A DNA stretch of 36,288 bases from Dietzia massiliensis (GTDB lineage Bacteria; Actinomycetota; Actinomycetes; Mycobacteriales; Mycobacteriaceae). The notes below the pieces were generated by a model that had not been told where the DNA came from, searched no databases, and saw only the letters and a list, made by a program, of their open reading frames with translations. How positions within the stretch are numbered: the stretch's first letter is position 1; every line of letters starts with the position of its first letter. Position numbers and translations under genes: made by a program. The stretch is taken from assembly GCF_018390595.1 (NCBI RefSeq), contig NZ_JAHBAV010000032.1, forward strand, positions 3,004-39,291, given 5' to 3'. Below, piece after piece: positions 27,740 to 36,288 of this stretch.

Positions 27740-29500
27740 TTAACGGTCGACCTCAGCTTGAGACTTTTCGTACTGGGCCTTCTCCAGCAGTTCCCTCGCG
27801 TGGGCGAGTCCGGTGTCGGTGTCCTCGAGTCCCGCGAGCATCCGTGCTAGTTCGGTCACCCGATCGGCGTCCGCGACCGCCGTGACCCCGGAGACGACGA
27901 CACCGGAGCTCCCGGAGTCGGCGCCCGCGGGATCGGCGTCCTTGTGCACGACCAGGTGGGTGTCGGCGTAGGCGGCGACCTGGGCGAGGTGGGTGACGGC
28001 GATGACCTGATGCGTCCGTGCCAGGCGGGCCAGTCGCTTGCCGATGCTCAGCGCGGCCCGGCCTCCGACGCCGGCGTCGACCTCGTCGAACACGAGGGTG
28101 CCCCCGCCCGAGCGTTCGGCCAGGACCACCTCGAGCGCGAGCATGACCCGCGACAGCTCGCCGCCGGACGCGCCCTTGCCGAGCGGCACCAACCCGGAGG
28201 GCCCGTCGAGCGCCAGTTCGACGTCGTCGAGCCCGCTCTCGGTGGCGCCGTCGAGCCCGTCCCCCGACGGGGTGACGCGGACGGCGAGGCGGGCGCCACC
28301 CATCGACAGCTCGGCGAGTTCGGCCGTCACCCGGGCGGCGAGGTCCTCCCCCGCCGCGCGTCGGACGGCGGTCAGCGCGGCGCCGCGTTCACACAGTTCC
28401 GCCGCGAGTCGCTCCACGGTGGCTCGCAGCTCGGCGACGGCGGTGTCGGAGGTGTCGACCTCCCCCAGTCGGGTCCGAGCTCTGGCGGCCCAGGCGATGA
28501 CGTCGTCGACGTCCGTGCCGTACTTGCGCGTCAACGCGCGGAGATTGTGCCGTCTCTCCAACGCCGAATCGAGGTCGGCGGCGTCGACGGGCAGCTCGGC
28601 GAGGTACAGGCCGAGCTCGGTGGCCGCGTCCCCGAGTGCGGCGACAGCCTGTCCGATGCTCGTCGCGATGGGCTCGAGCGCGGGGTCGCCGGCGCCTGCC
28701 AGCCGCTGCCGCAACTGGTCGAGCAGCCCCACCATCGGCTCGGTGGTCTCGCCGTCACCGGTGAGCGCCTCGTGGGCCTGCCCGGCCACTTCGCGCAGCT
28801 CCTCGGAATCGGTCAGGCGGCGGATGAGAGCGTCGAGTTCGGCCTCCTCGCCCGGTTGTGGGTCGAGGGCGTCGATCTCCTCGAGCCCCATGCGCAGCAG
28901 GTCCGCCTCGCGGGCGAGCTCGCGGGCCCTACCGGTGCGCTCGGCCAGTGAGCGTTCGGCCTCGCGCCACCGCCTGTAGGTCTCGCGATACGCCTCGAGC
29001 GCGGCGCGGGCGTCATCACCGCCGTGGGCGTCGACGGCGTCGCGCTGCCGGTCCGGGCGCAGCAGACGGAGTTGGTCGTTCTGGCCGTGCACGGCGAGGA
29101 CCGGCGCGCAGAACCGGGCGAGGGTGCCGGCGGGGACGGAACGACCACCCAGGCGGGCGCGGGAGCGCCCGTCCGCGCCGACCCGTCGGGCGGCGATCAC
29201 GCTGCCGTCCTCGTCGAGGTCGACGTCGGCGTCCTCGAGGAGGTCGTCGAGATCCCGGCGATCGGCGGGGTCCATCGTGGCGGTTGCGGACAGGTCGAAG
29301 CGCCCCTCGACGACCGCCTTGTCCGCACCCCGCCGCACGCGGCCGGGGTCGGCGCGTCCCCCGGCCAGCAGTCTCAGACCGGTGACGACCATCGTCTTGC
29401 CCGCGCCCGTCTCTCCGGTGAGGACGGACAGTCCTGGCGAGAAGTCGGCGACGGCCTCGTCGATGACGCCGAGGCCGCTGATCCGGAGTTCCGTGAGCAC
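27740..29500 (-). CDS. recN: DNA repair protein RecN
   Basis: A 586-residue SMC-like ATPase for double-strand-break repair. Walker A is GETGAGKTM (residues 29-37) after the N-terminal strand LTELRISGLGVIDEAVADF. The central 300 residues are a helical arm (coiled coil), and the C-terminal half has the signature region GASGGELSRVMLALEVVLAE with Walker B in TLVFDEVDAGVGGRAA and VIAVTHLAQVAAYAD. Length and order are normal for the family. GTG start, 9 bases after the nadK stop, in the conserved tlyA-nadK-recN cluster (Rv1694-Rv1696). No SOS box was recognised upstream because the gene lacks an upstream gap. Confidence 0.97.
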   Translation of the reverse strand: MLTELRISGLGVIDEAVADFSPGLSVLTGETGAGKTMVVTGLRLLAGGRADPGRVRRGADKAVVEGRFDLSATATMDPADRRDLDDLLEDADVDLDEDGSVIAARRVGADGRSRARLGGRSVPAGTLARFCAPVLAVHGQNDQLRLLRPDRQRDAVDAHGGDDARAALEAYRETYRRWREAERSLAERTGRARELAREADLLRMGLEEIDALDPQPGEEAELDALIRRLTDSEELREVAGQAHEALTGDGETTEPMVGLLDQLRQRLAGAGDPALEPIATSIGQAVAALGDAATELGLYLAELPVDAADLDSALERRHNLRALTRKYGTDVDDVIAWAARARTRLGEVDTSDTAVAELRATVERLAAELCERGAALTAVRRAAGEDLAARVTAELAELSMGGARLAVRVTPSGDGLDGATESGLDDVELALDGPSGLVPLGKGASGGELSRVMLALEVVLAERSGGGTLVFDEVDAGVGGRAALSIGKRLARLARTHQVIAVTHLAQVAAYADTHLVVHKDADPAGADSGSSGVVVSGVTAVADADRVTELARMLAGLEDTDTGLAHARELLEKAQYEKSQAEVDR

Positions 29501-29509
29501 GCACCCACC

Positions 29510-30439
29510 CTAGGTGAGCGGCCGGACACCCGATCGTCCGCGCCACCCGGTCACCGGCAACTCGAACTTGGTGACCAGGCGATCGGTGAACGGCGAGTCG
29601 TCGAGCCGCACCCACTTGACCGGGCGTCGACCGCGGACCACTTCGACGCGGCTACCGGGCGGTGCGTCGACCAGGCGCCGCCCGTCGAGCACGACCACGG
29701 CGGGGCCCGAGTGCACTCCGGTCTCCACCGCGACCCTGGAGGTGGGCGCCACGACCATGGGCCGGGCGAAGAGCGCGTGGGCGTTGTTCGGTACGACGAG
29801 GATGGCGTCGAGCTCGGGCCAGACGATGGGGCCCCCGGCGGAGAACGCGTATGCGGTGGATCCCGTGGGGGTGGAGACCAACATGCCGTCGCAGCCGTAG
29901 TCGCTGACGGGGCGGCCGTCGATCTCGACGGAGGCCTCGAGCACGCCCTGTCGTGCCACCTTCTCGATGCTGACCTCGTTGAGCGCCCAGTCGTGCGCGA
30001 GCCGGGTCTCGCCGCTGATGACCGTCGCCTCGACTGTCATCCTCTCCACGACGCGGTAGTCGCGCGCGGCGATCTGCTCCACGACGCCGCTGAGGGAGGA
30101 GACCTCGGACTCGGCCAGGAAGCCGATGTGTCCGAGGTTGACCCCCAGGACGGGCACGTCCGCGGCGTGGGCGTACTGGCAGGCGCGCAGGAACGTCCCG
30201 TCCCCGCCCAGGACCAGAACGAGCTCGCACCCCTCGGCGGCGGCGGGCGTGTCGGGAACGCACTCGACTCCACCGCCGGTGGCGACCCGGTCCCGGGTGT
30301 CCTCGAGAACCCGGACGACGATGCCCCGCTCCGCACACGCGTCGACCACCTGGGCGACCGTCGCGACGATGTCCGGTCGGGCGATGTTGGGTTCGAGCAG
30401 GATGCGCCGGGGCTGCTCGGATCCGGGGATGTCGTTCAT
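29510..30439 (-). CDS. nadK: NAD kinase
   Basis: A 309-residue ATP- or polyphosphate-dependent NAD kinase that makes NADP. The catalytic GGDG motif is residues 78-81 (LVLGGDGTFLRA), NLGHIGFLAE binds the nucleotide, NEVSIEK and DGMLVSTPTGSTAYAFSAGGPI form the NAD site. ATG start overlaps the tlyA stop by 4 bases (ATGA), so it is coupled to tlyA; recN follows after 9 bases. Rv1695 (ppnK) is the counterpart. Confidence 0.97.
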   Translation of the reverse strand: MNDIPGSEQPRRILLEPNIARPDIVATVAQVVDACAERGIVVRVLEDTRDRVATGGGVECVPDTPAAAEGCELVLVLGGDGTFLRACQYAHAADVPVLGVNLGHIGFLAESEVSSLSGVVEQIAARDYRVVERMTVEATVISGETRLAHDWALNEVSIEKVARQGVLEASVEIDGRPVSDYGCDGMLVSTPTGSTAYAFSAGGPIVWPELDAILVVPNNAHALFARPMVVAPTSRVAVETGVHSGPAVVVLDGRRLVDAPPGSRVEVVRGRRPVKWVRLDDSPFTDRLVTKFELPVTGWRGRSGVRPLT

Positions 30440-31257
30440 CGTGGGCCCTCCTCGACTGCCGTGCGGATCGCGTGTCGCGACTCGTCGGTGAGGTCCGCCG
30501 GCTCTCCCGATGCGGACCTGCCCAGGTGCAGGAAATACTCGACGTTGCCGGACGGGCCGGGAAGCGGACTGGCCACGCAGCCCAGGAGTTCGAGCCCCAG
30601 TCCCGCGGCCGCGTGGGCGACACCGGTGACGGCCTCGATCCGCAGCTCGGGGTCACGGACGACGCCGCCCTGCCCGACGCGGTCGCGCCCCACCTCGAAC
30701 TGTGGTTTGACCATCGGGAGGAGATGCCCGCCCGGCCGCGTGCACAGAGCGAGCGCGGGCAACACGAGCGGCAGGGAGATGAACGACAGGTCGGACACCA
30801 CGAGATCGACCTCCCCACCGATGTCCCCCGGGGTGAGGGACCGGACGTTGGTCTTGTCGTGGACGCCGACGCGCTCGTCGCTGCGCAGTCGCCACACCAG
30901 TTGTCCGTACCCCACGTCGACTGCTTCGACGCGGGCGGCGCCCCGGCTCAACAGCACGTCGGTGAAGCCGCCGGTGGAGGCTCCGGCGTCGAGACAGCGC
31001 GCCCCGTCGACGGTCACGCCGGCGAAGGTGTCGAGGGCGCCGACCAGCTTGTGCGCGCCGCGGGACGCCCAGTCCGGCTCGTCGGATGCGGTGAGCGCGA
31101 TCGAGGTGGTGGGTTCGACCTGGGTGGCGGGTTTGGTGGCGGCCACCCCGTTGACGATGACGCGCCCGGAGTCGATGAGGTCCCGCGCCCGTTCGCGACT
31201 GTCGCACATCTTGCGACGTACCAGTTCGGCGTCGAGCCGCATGCGTCTGGCCGCCAT
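30436..31257 (-). CDS. tlyA: 16S/23S rRNA 2'-O-methyltransferase TlyA
   Basis: A 273-residue protein with an N-terminal S4 domain (MRLDAELVRRKMCDSRERARDLIDSGRVIVNG, residues 6-37, cited as one domain with separate motifs RLDAELVRR and SGRVIVNG) and an FtsJ-type methyltransferase domain. The SAM site is CLDAGASTGGFTDVLLSRGA (residues 88-107), with VDLVVSDLSFISLPLV and LPMVKPQFEVG as further motifs. It methylates C1409 of 16S and C1920 of 23S rRNA; its loss gives capreomycin resistance in M. tuberculosis. The ATG shares its last-first base with the TGA of the preceding small gene, so the two are tightly coupled. Confidence 0.96.
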   Translation of the reverse strand: MAARRMRLDAELVRRKMCDSRERARDLIDSGRVIVNGVAATKPATQVEPTTSIALTASDEPDWASRGAHKLVGALDTFAGVTVDGARCLDAGASTGGFTDVLLSRGAARVEAVDVGYGQLVWRLRSDERVGVHDKTNVRSLTPGDIGGEVDLVVSDLSFISLPLVLPALALCTRPGGHLLPMVKPQFEVGRDRVGQGGVVRDPELRIEAVTGVAHAAAGLGLELLGCVASPLPGPSGNVEYFLHLGRSASGEPADLTDESRHAIRTAVEEGPR

Positions 31258-31469
31258 CAGCGTCGGTTGTCCAGGGCCGTGAGAGCCTGCGCGAGGAGCT
31301 CGTGGGCGGCGTCGAGCGCGGCGACCTGGTCGTCGCGGACCGCCCCGCCGCCGGCGTCGGTCCCCGGCGCGCCGACCGAGTCGCCGAGCAGGTCGTCGAA
31401 CGCCGAGCGGAGCTCGTCGATGTCGGGCCCCGTGGGCCCGGGACGTGGATGGGGTCCGGGGGTGGTCAC
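31257..31469 (-). CDS. Small conserved protein between HAD phosphatase and tlyA
   Basis: A 70-residue acidic protein with no membrane segment. A Pro/Gly-rich start leads to IDELRSAFDDLLGD and an Ala/Leu helix (QVAALDAAHELLAQALTAL). It sits exactly where M. tuberculosis has the similarly small Rv1693 and shares the DELR-x-AF pattern as I remember it. Its stop overlaps the tlyA start by one base, which strongly argues that it is translated. Function unknown; an adaptor or regulator of its neighbours is only a guess. Confidence 0.8.
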   Translation of the reverse strand: MTTPGPHPRPGPTGPDIDELRSAFDDLLGDSVGAPGTDAGGGAVRDDQVAALDAAHELLAQALTALDNRR

Positions 31470-31479
31470 GGCCTACACG

Positions 31480-32478
31480 CTAGCCGACGACGAGTCCCGC
31501 ATCCGCGAGCCGGGATCGGAGGCCGTCTCCGCCCGCGGACACCTGCGACACGTCGTGACGCCACGCCAGTGCGATCACGGCTCGGGCCAGATCCAACCCG
31601 TGCAGATGGTCCGGGACTCCGGACAGGTGTAGCACCCCGGCCTCGACCGCGCCGTCGAACTCAGCGGTGTGCGGGATCCGGGACGCGTCGGCGGGCTCGG
31701 CGAGAGCCGACAGGTCGGGCGCGAGATGGGTGGGGCGCCGGTGCGGATCCGCCGACAGCAGGTGGGTCTGGTCGTGGACGCCGGTGAGGACCATCAGCGC
31801 GGGCATCCCGGCGGCGACGGCCCCCTCGATGTCCGTGTCGAGTCGGTCACCGATCACCAGTGGGCGGTTGGACCCCACACGGTCTGCGGCGGCGCGCAAC
31901 ACCCCTGCTGCGGGCTTCCCGGCGACGACGGGCTCGCGGTCCGTGGCGGCCCGCAAGGCGGCGACGAGGGATCCGTTGCCGGGGAGCAGACCCCGCTCGG
32001 TCGGAAGGGTCGTGTCGACGTTGGAGGCGATCCAGGGCACGCCTCGGCGGATCGCGAGGCAGCCCTCCGCGAGGTCGGCCCAGGTCAACTCTCGCGACAG
32101 GCCCTGCAACACGGCGTCGGGCCGGTCGTCGGCGGAGAGGACGACATCGTAGCCGCCCTCCCGGGCGAGTTCCCGGAAACTATCGTGACCGACGACAAGG
32201 ATCCTGGAGCCCGGGTCGACGTGGTCGCCTAGCATGACCACCGCGGCCTGTGCGCTGGTCATGACCTCGCCGGGACAGGTGGCGAACCCGAGCTCACGGA
32301 GGTGGGCGGCGGTGTCCTCCGGGGACCGGCTGGCGTTGTTGGTCACGTACACCACGGGCAGACCCGCCCGCTCGAGTGCGTCGGCGGCGCCGGGGATCGG
32401 CTCCGTGCCGCGGATCAGTGTGCCGTCGAGGTCCACGAGGAGTGCATCGTGGGCCTCGGCCAGGGTGGTGGCGCTCAC
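31480..32478 (-). CDS. HAD-superfamily phosphatase (Rv1692-like)
   Basis: A 332-residue HAD phosphatase of the NagD / 4-nitrophenylphosphatase branch. Motif I is DLDGT with Asp16 (nucleophile) and Asp18; motif II is YVTNNAS; motif III Lys lies in VVAGKPAAG; motif IV is IGDRLDTDIEGA. A C2-type cap lies between motifs II and III. The M. tuberculosis homologue Rv1692 has been reported as glycerol-3-phosphate phosphatase in polar-lipid recycling. The last 70 residues form an extra domain. The GTG at 32478 is chosen since GGAGG lies upstream and it follows the TPR gene stop by 5 bases; the frame extends further up inside that gene but is not coding. Confidence 0.93.
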   Translation of the reverse strand: MSATTLAEAHDALLVDLDGTLIRGTEPIPGAADALERAGLPVVYVTNNASRSPEDTAAHLRELGFATCPGEVMTSAQAAVVMLGDHVDPGSRILVVGHDSFRELAREGGYDVVLSADDRPDAVLQGLSRELTWADLAEGCLAIRRGVPWIASNVDTTLPTERGLLPGNGSLVAALRAATDREPVVAGKPAAGVLRAAADRVGSNRPLVIGDRLDTDIEGAVAAGMPALMVLTGVHDQTHLLSADPHRRPTHLAPDLSALAEPADASRIPHTAEFDGAVEAGVLHLSGVPDHLHGLDLARAVIALAWRHDVSQVSAGGDGLRSRLADAGLVVG

Positions 32479-32483
32479 CGCGA

Positions 32484-33608
32484 TCAGTCCTCCAGTTCGG
32501 CCAGACGAGACGCGGCGCCGGTGACGTCCTCGGGGTCGGCGGAGAGTGCGTGGCGGAACCACTCCGCCGCCTCGTCCCTGCGGTCGGAGGCCAGGAGGAC
32601 CTCCGCGTAGGCGTAGTCGAGCCGGGCGGCGGACTCGCCGCGGGCGTCGGCGTCGACTCCGGCGTCCTGCAGGGTGACGAGGGCGGCGTCGAGCTGGCCC
32701 ATGTCGACACGGGCTCCCGCCTCGACGATGCGCAGCTCGATCAGCTCGTCGGCGTCGAGCATCCGCGACTCGTCGCCGCGGGCGAGTTCGATGGCGCGCT
32801 GCGGGCGCTCGAGCCCGCGCTCGCAGTCGGCCATCATCGCGAGCAGACCGGGCCCGCCGGAGATGCGTCGGGCGGCGCGGAGCTCGCTGAGCGCCTCGGA
32901 CCACTCGCCGGCACGGTAGGCCAGGACGCCGAGGGTCTCGCGGACGACGCCGATGCGGCCGGCGCGGTTCTTGGCGGCGCGGCCGTGCGCCAGGGCGAGC
33001 TGCGGGTCGTCGTCGACGAGGTGCATGGCGGCGACGAGGTGCCTGGCGACCGTCTCGGCGTTCGACTTGTCGAGGCTGCGCAGGTCGCGACGGACGTCGG
33101 CGTCGAGGTCGGCGGCCTCGATGTCGTCGGGGAGGGCGGGCTCATCGGCGCGGGCGGCCTGCCGTGCGTCCTGACCGGGGCGACCTTCGCTCCGGCGGGC
33201 CCCCACCGGCCGATCCCCGCGTCCGGTGCCTCCGCGTGGGCCGCCGCCCCGCCGGTCTCCGCTCTGGGCGCCACCACGCCGTTCACCGACGGAGGCGCCG
33301 GCACGACGATCACCACCGGCGCGACCACCAGCGGGGGCCCGGCGGGGCCCGCCCGCGGCGCGGGGAGCGCCGTCCCCACGACGCGGGTCCTGACCGGACG
33401 ACGAGCGCGCGCCGCTACCGCGCCTTTCGCCGGACTGGTTCCGGTCGGTGCGGGAGGTGTCGGAACCGTCGTATCGCTTCCCGCGGCGCTCCCCGTAGGA
33501 GCTGTTGTCGCGTCGCTGCTCTCGCGGGGCCCGGTCGCCTCGGCGGGGTACGTCGCGGTCGCCGCGTCGGGGCGAGCGGTCTGCGTTCTCGGACCGGGGT
33601 TCGTTCAC
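32484..33608 (-). CDS. TPR-like protein with Arg/Gly-rich N-terminal tail
   Basis: A 374-residue protein in two parts. Residues 1 to about 155 are an Arg/Gly/Asp-rich low-complexity tail full of RRGD, ERRG, GDRR and GGRGG-like units, expected to be disordered and to bind nucleic acid. Residues 155-374 are helical with TPR-like pairs (ARHLVAAMHLVDDDPQLALAHGRAA, ETLGVLAYRAGEWSEALSELRAA, ARLDYAYAEVLLASDRRDEAAEWFRHALSADP given as separate repeats). M. tuberculosis Rv1691 (shorter, as I recall) is the positional homologue; its role is unknown. Start: GTG at 33608 is favoured over GTG at 33617 because AAGGTG lies 6 bases upstream; the same bases also form TAAGGT, placed for a leaderless start. The gene directly follows the rRNA terminator. 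Confidence 0.88.
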   Translation of the reverse strand: MNEPRSENADRSPRRGDRDVPRRGDRAPREQRRDNSSYGERRGKRYDGSDTSRTDRNQSGERRGSGARSSSGQDPRRGDGAPRAAGGPRRAPAGGRAGGDRRAGASVGERRGGAQSGDRRGGGPRGGTGRGDRPVGARRSEGRPGQDARQAARADEPALPDDIEAADLDADVRRDLRSLDKSNAETVARHLVAAMHLVDDDPQLALAHGRAAKNRAGRIGVVRETLGVLAYRAGEWSEALSELRAARRISGGPGLLAMMADCERGLERPQRAIELARGDESRMLDADELIELRIVEAGARVDMGQLDAALVTLQDAGVDADARGESAARLDYAYAEVLLASDRRDEAAEWFRHALSADPEDVTGAASRLAELED

Positions 33609-33669
33609 GTCGTTCACCTTACGTGCGCCGGTTGGTCCGGCACGGAGTGGGTAGAAGGGGCACAAATGC

Positions 33670-33707
33670 GACCAGCGGGAGGAACTGTGAAGTCCCTCCC
33701 GCTGGTC
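33670..33707 (-). terminator. rRNA operon terminator
   Basis: GACCAGCGGGAGG (33670-33682) and CCTCCCGCTGGTC (33695-33707) form a perfect 13-bp stem; ACT/AGT extend it inside with a 4-base tip after one mismatch. It starts 10 bases after 5S. A short T-rich stretch (CATTTGTG) follows on the minus strand. Confidence 0.85.
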
Positions 33708-33716
33708 ATGAAGTTG

Positions 33717-33835
33717 TGTTCGGCGGTGTCCTACTCTCCCACACCCTCGCGAGTGCAGTACCATCGGCGCTGGCAGGCTTAGCTTCCGGGTTCGGAATGG
33801 GACCGGGCGTTTCCCTGCCGCTATGGCCGCCGTAA
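33717..33835 (-). rRNA. rrf: 5S ribosomal RNA
   Basis: About 119 nt on the minus strand, starting TTACGGCGGCC and ending near CCGCCGAACA. Conserved blocks include GGGAAACGCCCGGTCCCATT, CCGAACCCGGAAGCTAAG and GGGAGAGTAGGACACCGCC, and the two ends pair (GGCGG/CCGCC). It lies about 90 bases after 23S. Exact ends are by analogy. Confidence 0.96.
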
Positions 33836-33841
33836 CTCTGC

Positions 33842-33882
33842 GAAACAAGGCCCACACATTGTGTGTGTGGGTGTGTTGTTTC
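33842..33882 (-). other. Processing hairpin in the 23S-5S spacer
   Basis: GAAACAA (33842-33848) pairs with TTGTTTC (33876-33882) and CCCACACA (33851-33858) with TGTGTGGG (33864-33871), giving an interrupted stem in the 92-base spacer between 23S and 5S. Its position suits an RNase III-type processing stem of the precursor. The TG-repeat tract here is part of this stem. Confidence 0.55.
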
Positions 33883-33927
33883 AGATACTGCACAGTGGAC
33901 GCGTCGATCTCTAAAAAGGTGTTTGTG

Positions 33928-36288
<2,361 letters not shown>

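Noticed and set aside
33858..33875. TG microsatellite in the rRNA spacer
   Set aside because: The TG tract is one arm of a stem-loop and is too short and irregular to call a repeat locus.

Overview
High-GC actinobacterial chromosome, most likely a member of Mycobacteriales. Dietzia or a close relative is my guess from the arrangement and the absence of some mycobacterial genes, but that genus call is inference. Except for 56 bases at the left edge (the 3' end of an acyl-CoA ligase-like gene), every gene I can support lies on the minus strand, so transcription runs from high to low coordinates. Many neighbours overlap by 1-8 bases (ATGA, GTGA or TTGA junctions) or are a few bases apart, so translationally coupled operons dominate. 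I see no insertion sequence, prophage, CRISPR array or attachment site.

Layout from right to left, in transcription order. (1) 33.7-36.3 kb: the 3' part of an rRNA operon, with 23S (5' end outside the window), a processing hairpin in the spacer, 5S, and a strong terminator. (2) 16.6-33.6 kb: a housekeeping run: TPR protein, HAD phosphatase, small protein, tlyA, nadK, recN, steA, steB, pyrG, a NUDIX hydrolase, xerD, parA, scpA, scpB, rluB, cmk, der. From memory, this is the gene order of M. tuberculosis Rv1691-Rv1713. (3) tRNA-Pro(GGG) with its own promoter candidate and terminator. (4) 12.6-16.3 kb: a five-gene envelope module (DUF4178, DUF2617, DUF4247, DUF350, membrane-bound spermidine-synthase-like protein) matching Rv2597-Rv2601, which is far away in M. 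tuberculosis. (5) An unrecognised 379-residue protein. (6) 0.1-11.2 kb: secA2, pgsA2-like, gcvH, garA/odhI, ftsR, a DUF151 nuclease, a second MerR regulator, gcvP, an unrecognised protein and an epoxide-hydrolase-like protein, matching Rv1821-Rv1833 with Rv1823-1825 missing.

Functional links: gcvP sits behind a tandem glycine riboswitch, and its partner GcvH is encoded a few genes upstream next to GarA/OdhI, the FHA switch of 2-oxoglutarate and glutamate metabolism. Two MerR regulators flank the DUF151 gene. The second has a 19-bp MerR-type palindrome in its leader, suggesting autoregulation. SteA/SteB, ParA, ScpA/B, XerD and FtsR make the window rich in cell-division and chromosome-segregation functions.

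The least explained parts are the five-gene polyamine-type envelope module with the unknown protein downstream of it, the protein between gcvP and the epoxide hydrolase, and several palindromes in leaders (1745-1764, 5701-5724, 5784-5802, 7649-7660). I did not find a clear new defence or mobile system.
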